Shown piece after piece: positions 61,417 to 64,000 of a stretch of 64,000 nt of DNA. Source of the DNA: Eubacterium_U album (GTDB taxonomy: Bacteria; Bacillota; Clostridia; Lachnospirales; Lachnospiraceae). Each line of letters starts with the position of its first letter. Position 1 is the first letter of the stretch. The stretch is from contig NZ_JAODBU010000012.1 of the NCBI RefSeq assembly GCF_025336545.1, positions 1-64,000 on the forward strand, written 5' to 3'. The notes beneath the pieces were generated by a model. That model was not told the DNA's origin and ran no database searches. It saw only the letters and a list, made by a program, of their open reading frames with translations. The translations under genes were made by a program, and so were the position numbers.

Positions 61417-63286
61417 AATACCGAAGCCTTTAGCGTATGCAATTGTATTATTTCTAATTGTTGTGTTAACGTTTGTAATCGAATTTTTTGGCTTTAATTT
61501 TAAGAGTATAAGATATGGACTTAAAGATACAACTTTTACTAATTTTACAGTTAAAAATAACTCAATTGAAGTTAAGTTAAAAAAGACTACTTACATAGGA
61601 AAGGTACAGATATATGGATTATCAGAAGAAAATAAAATAATCCATTACAGTTTTGAAGTTACTACTGTATCGTCTTATGGAAAAGAAAATAAAAAAGGAT
61701 ATAATGACATATTGTATCCTGAATTAAAAACAGGGGTGACTTCTGTAGGGGAATACGGAAACAAGATTAAAATTGATGTTCCTAAAGAATACGTGGACTG
61801 TATAAAAGCAGTTAAGATTAAAAATTCATTTACACCTAACAAATATAGAATGTGCTTTATATTTTCAGTACTTGTGATGCTTGCAATGATTATTTTATGT
61901 AAGGATATTCTTAGAAAAAGAATAGAGCTGTTCTTCGTTGTATCAGGTTTTTTAATCGGAGTATCATTAATTTATTCTACAGGCGCAACACCGTTTACAT
62001 GGGATGAAGAAACACATTTTAAGGCCGTATATGAAAATGCCTACGGAGATTTAGTAGATAACACGAGTGCAGTTGTTAAGTATGAGGAAAAAGTAGGAAT
62101 TCCTGCATATAACACTTTGGAGGAAAAAAATCTCGTAGACCAATACATGAATGCTAATGATAAAAAAGTAATTTCAAGAACAAATAAGGCAGTTGCAACA
62201 AATTATACTGCAGTAGCATATATACCTCAGATTCTTGGAGCAAAAATTGCAAGAGCACTACATTTAAGCTTTTCTAATATGCTGATGCTTATTAAATTTA
62301 TGAACTTAATTGTATATCTTGTTGTTATGGTGATTGCAATAAAGATGACAAAAGTATGTAAATATGCACTTGTTTGTATAGCATTAATGCCTACAAGTAT
62401 TTTACAGGCAAGTTCTATAACATATGATGGCTTTGTTTTATGCTTTGTTTCACTTGGAGTTGTATTGCTGATAAATGAAATTATTAGTGATGAAGAAAAG
62501 ATAAATACAAAGTTATTAGTAGCCGGAATGGTTGCAATTACAGTGGGAAGTTTATCTAAGATGGTTTATGCACCATTAGTTATGCTTGCACTATTTATTC
62601 CTAATAGGAAATTTTCAAGTAAAAAGAGTGTAATCTGGTTTAAACTTGGAATATTGGCTGTATGTGGATGGATGCTTACAACATTTGTGTTGCCAACAAT
62701 AGCAAGTATGATTTCACCGGATGTTACGGCAACTGTGGATATCAGAGGTGGAGATACAAACTCAGGAAGTCAGATTGGAAACATTATTGGACAGCCATTT
62801 AATTATGCAAAAGAATTGTTATCAAGTATATTTAGTTTTGAAAACTTTGGTATTTCAGCTGAGACAAGAGACCCATATACAATTGGTAATTTAATGCTTA
62901 TGAATTATGGTGGAACAGTCGTAGGACCGGATAAATTTGCTTATGTAATAATGGCACTTATTATGATTTTAATTTGCAAAAATAAAGAAGAAAAGCCTCT
63001 TAATGTAAAAACAAAATTAGGTGTTTGGGGACTTATCTTTATTATTGTTGTATTGATATGGACAGCAATGTATCTTGCATTTACACCTGTAGGTCAGAAG
63101 GCTATAGTAGGTGTACAGGCCAGATATTATCTTCCGATATTGTGGCTGGCTATAGTAGCTGCATATAACGGGAAATTATGTATTAATGTAACAAAAACAG
63201 GTTACGCCCGATTGCTTACCGGAATCATGACATTTATAACTGCATATGGACTTTTGGCGGTATTAATTGTTCAAAAGCTAGCATAA
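61394..63286 (+). CDS. DUF2142 family polytopic membrane protein (GT-C-like)
   Basis: The 630-residue product has about 12 membrane helices and an extracytoplasmic loop after the first helix. TGATPFTWDEETHFKAVYENAYG, with an acidic pair and histidine in the first large loop, and the LMPTSILQASSITYDGFVL segment fit DUF2142, which resembles GT-C glycosyltransferases that use lipid-linked sugars. It could add side sugars to a wall polymer. The start at 61394 follows GGAGGG; an upstream in-frame codon at 61376 is less likely. Confidence 0.82.
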   Translation: MVKRITNKIPKPLAYAIVLFLIVVLTFVIEFFGFNFKSIRYGLKDTTFTNFTVKNNSIEVKLKKTTYIGKVQIYGLSEENKIIHYSFEVTTVSSYGKENKKGYNDILYPELKTGVTSVGEYGNKIKIDVPKEYVDCIKAVKIKNSFTPNKYRMCFIFSVLVMLAMIILCKDILRKRIELFFVVSGFLIGVSLIYSTGATPFTWDEETHFKAVYENAYGDLVDNTSAVVKYEEKVGIPAYNTLEEKNLVDQYMNANDKKVISRTNKAVATNYTAVAYIPQILGAKIARALHLSFSNMLMLIKFMNLIVYLVVMVIAIKMTKVCKYALVCIALMPTSILQASSITYDGFVLCFVSLGVVLLINEIISDEEKINTKLLVAGMVAITVGSLSKMVYAPLVMLALFIPNRKFSSKKSVIWFKLGILAVCGWMLTTFVLPTIASMISPDVTATVDIRGGDTNSGSQIGNIIGQPFNYAKELLSSIFSFENFGISAETRDPYTIGNLMLMNYGGTVVGPDKFAYVIMALIMILICKNKEEKPLNVKTKLGVWGLIFIIVVLIWTAMYLAFTPVGQKAIVGVQARYYLPILWLAIVAAYNGKLCINVTKTGYARLLTGIMTFITAYGLLAVLIVQKLA

Positions 63287-63290
63287 AAGG

Positions 63291-63328
63291 AAAGGCTTTT
63301 ACAAAATCTGATTTTGTAAAGCCTTTTT
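63291..63328 (+). terminator. Intra-cluster terminator
   Basis: AAAGGCTTTTACAAAATC pairs with GATTTTGTAAAGCCTTT with one bulged T, and ends in TTTTT. It lies between the DUF2142 gene and the next GT2 gene, which starts only 15 nt later. Confidence 0.88.
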
Positions 63329-63342
63329 GAGAGGTTTAGGAA

Positions 63343-64000
63343 ATGGATAAAAAAGTATCAATTGTAATACCTGCATATAACAGTGAAAAATATATAAAGG
63401 ATTGTATTTTGTCACTGCAAAGGCAGACATATAAAAATATAGAAATTATAGTTGTTAATGATGGCTCAAAGGATTCAACGCTAGAAATATTAAACGAGCT
63501 TGCAAAAGAATATAATAATTTAATTGTTCTTACACAGGAAAATCATGGAATAGCTTATACAAGAAACAGAGGAATCGAATTTGCCACAGGTGAATATCTG
63601 ATGTTTATGGATAATGATGATTCCATGAAAGAAGACTGTATAGAAATGCTGCTAAGCAGAATTTTGGAAACTGATGCTGATATGGTAATTGGTGGATACA
63701 GGCGAATTACTCCTGGAGGAAAAGTTTTAGATGAAATGGTTCTCACAAAAGATGAATGGGCAAAGTTTAGAATGATAAGTCCTTGGGGACGTATTATGAA
63801 AACGCAATTTGTCAGAGAACATAATCTTAAATTTGGCGATTATAAAATGGGAGAGGATTCATATTTTAATGTTACAGCTTACGGCGAAAGTGACAAAATC
63901 ATAACAACAGATTATGTGGGTTATAATTGGATTTACAGAGATGAGTCGGTTTCAAATACAACTCAGAAAAAAGTGGCAAATTCTCCAATTCCTTTTCTTG
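63343..64000 (+). CDS. Glycosyltransferase family 2, partial at window end
   Basis: The open frame from ATG 63343 (GAGGTTTAGG upstream) runs off the window after 219 codons. It starts MDKKVSIVIPAYNSEKYIKD, with VVNDGSKDSTLEIL and MFMDNDDSMKED as nucleotide and metal sites, and YKMGEDSYFNVTAY further on. It is a GT-A enzyme typical of capsule and wall-glycan loci. The C-terminus is not seen. Confidence 0.92.
   Translation, partial: MDKKVSIVIPAYNSEKYIKDCILSLQRQTYKNIEIIVVNDGSKDSTLEILNELAKEYNNLIVLTQENHGIAYTRNRGIEFATGEYLMFMDNDDSMKEDCIEMLLSRILETDADMVIGGYRRITPGGKVLDEMVLTKDEWAKFRMISPWGRIMKTQFVREHNLKFGDYKMGEDSYFNVTAYGESDKIITTDYVGYNWIYRDESVSNTTQKKVANSPIPFL

Overview
This is an AT-rich window (roughly 30% GC by eye) from a low-GC Gram-positive anaerobe, most likely a gut Lachnospiraceae (Clostridia). 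The pointers are the strong AGGAG ribosome binding sites, the DUF5685/J-domain pair, FrhB-like proteins beside polysaccharide pyruvyl transferases, a K+-dependent pumping pyrophosphatase, type-2 GalT, and a MerR regulator fused to a methyltransferase. The genus cannot be fixed from sequence alone.

Layout. (1) 1-1030: the 3' end of a 23S rRNA gene, then six tRNAs (Asp, Val, Thr, Tyr, fMet, Phe) and a terminator. No 5S gene lies between them. Between tRNA-Val and tRNA-Thr sits a duplicated 5' piece of tRNA-Thr that closes a small three-way-junction structure. (2) 1075-4634: a truncated Rpn-type nuclease, a J-domain protein, a DUF5685 protein and a zinc-ribbon membrane protein. (3) 5282-23111: a one-direction Wzx/Wzy-type exopolysaccharide locus. 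It encodes a priming glycosylphosphotransferase, GT4 and GT2 glycosyltransferases, an acyltransferase, three pyruvyl transferases, two FrhB-like Fe-S flavoproteins (one with its ferredoxin split off as a separate gene), a polymerase, a hexapeptide acetyltransferase, a PIG-L deacetylase, a flippase and a VanZ-like protein. (4) 23311-27136: debris, namely a decayed IS3-type element, a nucleotidyltransferase-fold protein, and fragments of an ATPase/Toprim-like pair. (5) 27200-30967: dTDP-L-rhamnose genes rfbC, rfbD, rfbB, rfbA on the minus strand, with an elaborate repeat and palindrome promoter. (6) 31512-36486: MerR-methyltransferase, an APH-like kinase, a degenerate glycosyltransferase and an Lrp/AsnC regulator. 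(7) 37013-49853: mostly housekeeping (hppA, LysM-GH18, CmpB-like membrane protein, argF, sbcDC, YesL-like, and an EAL protein with a degenerate GGDEF). (8) 49965-50157: a GC-rich, strongly folded element of about 190 nt with no open frame. (9) 50188-56540: Leloir galactose genes galM, galT, galE, galK and a LacI-type regulator with candidate operators. (10) 56553-64000: a second surface-glycan cluster with GT2 enzymes, a MORN lipoprotein and a DUF2142 membrane protein.

How it fits together: UDP-sugars from the gal genes and dTDP-rhamnose from rfbABCD probably feed the two glycan loci. The exopolysaccharide locus is unusually rich in decorating enzymes (pyruvyl, acyl, acetyl, deacetyl, redox). 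The items most worth following are the folded element at 49965-50157, the tRNA-derived three-way junction at 402-512, the pyruvyl transferase/FrhB/ferredoxin set, and the regulatory repeats around rfbA and the MerR-methyltransferase gene.
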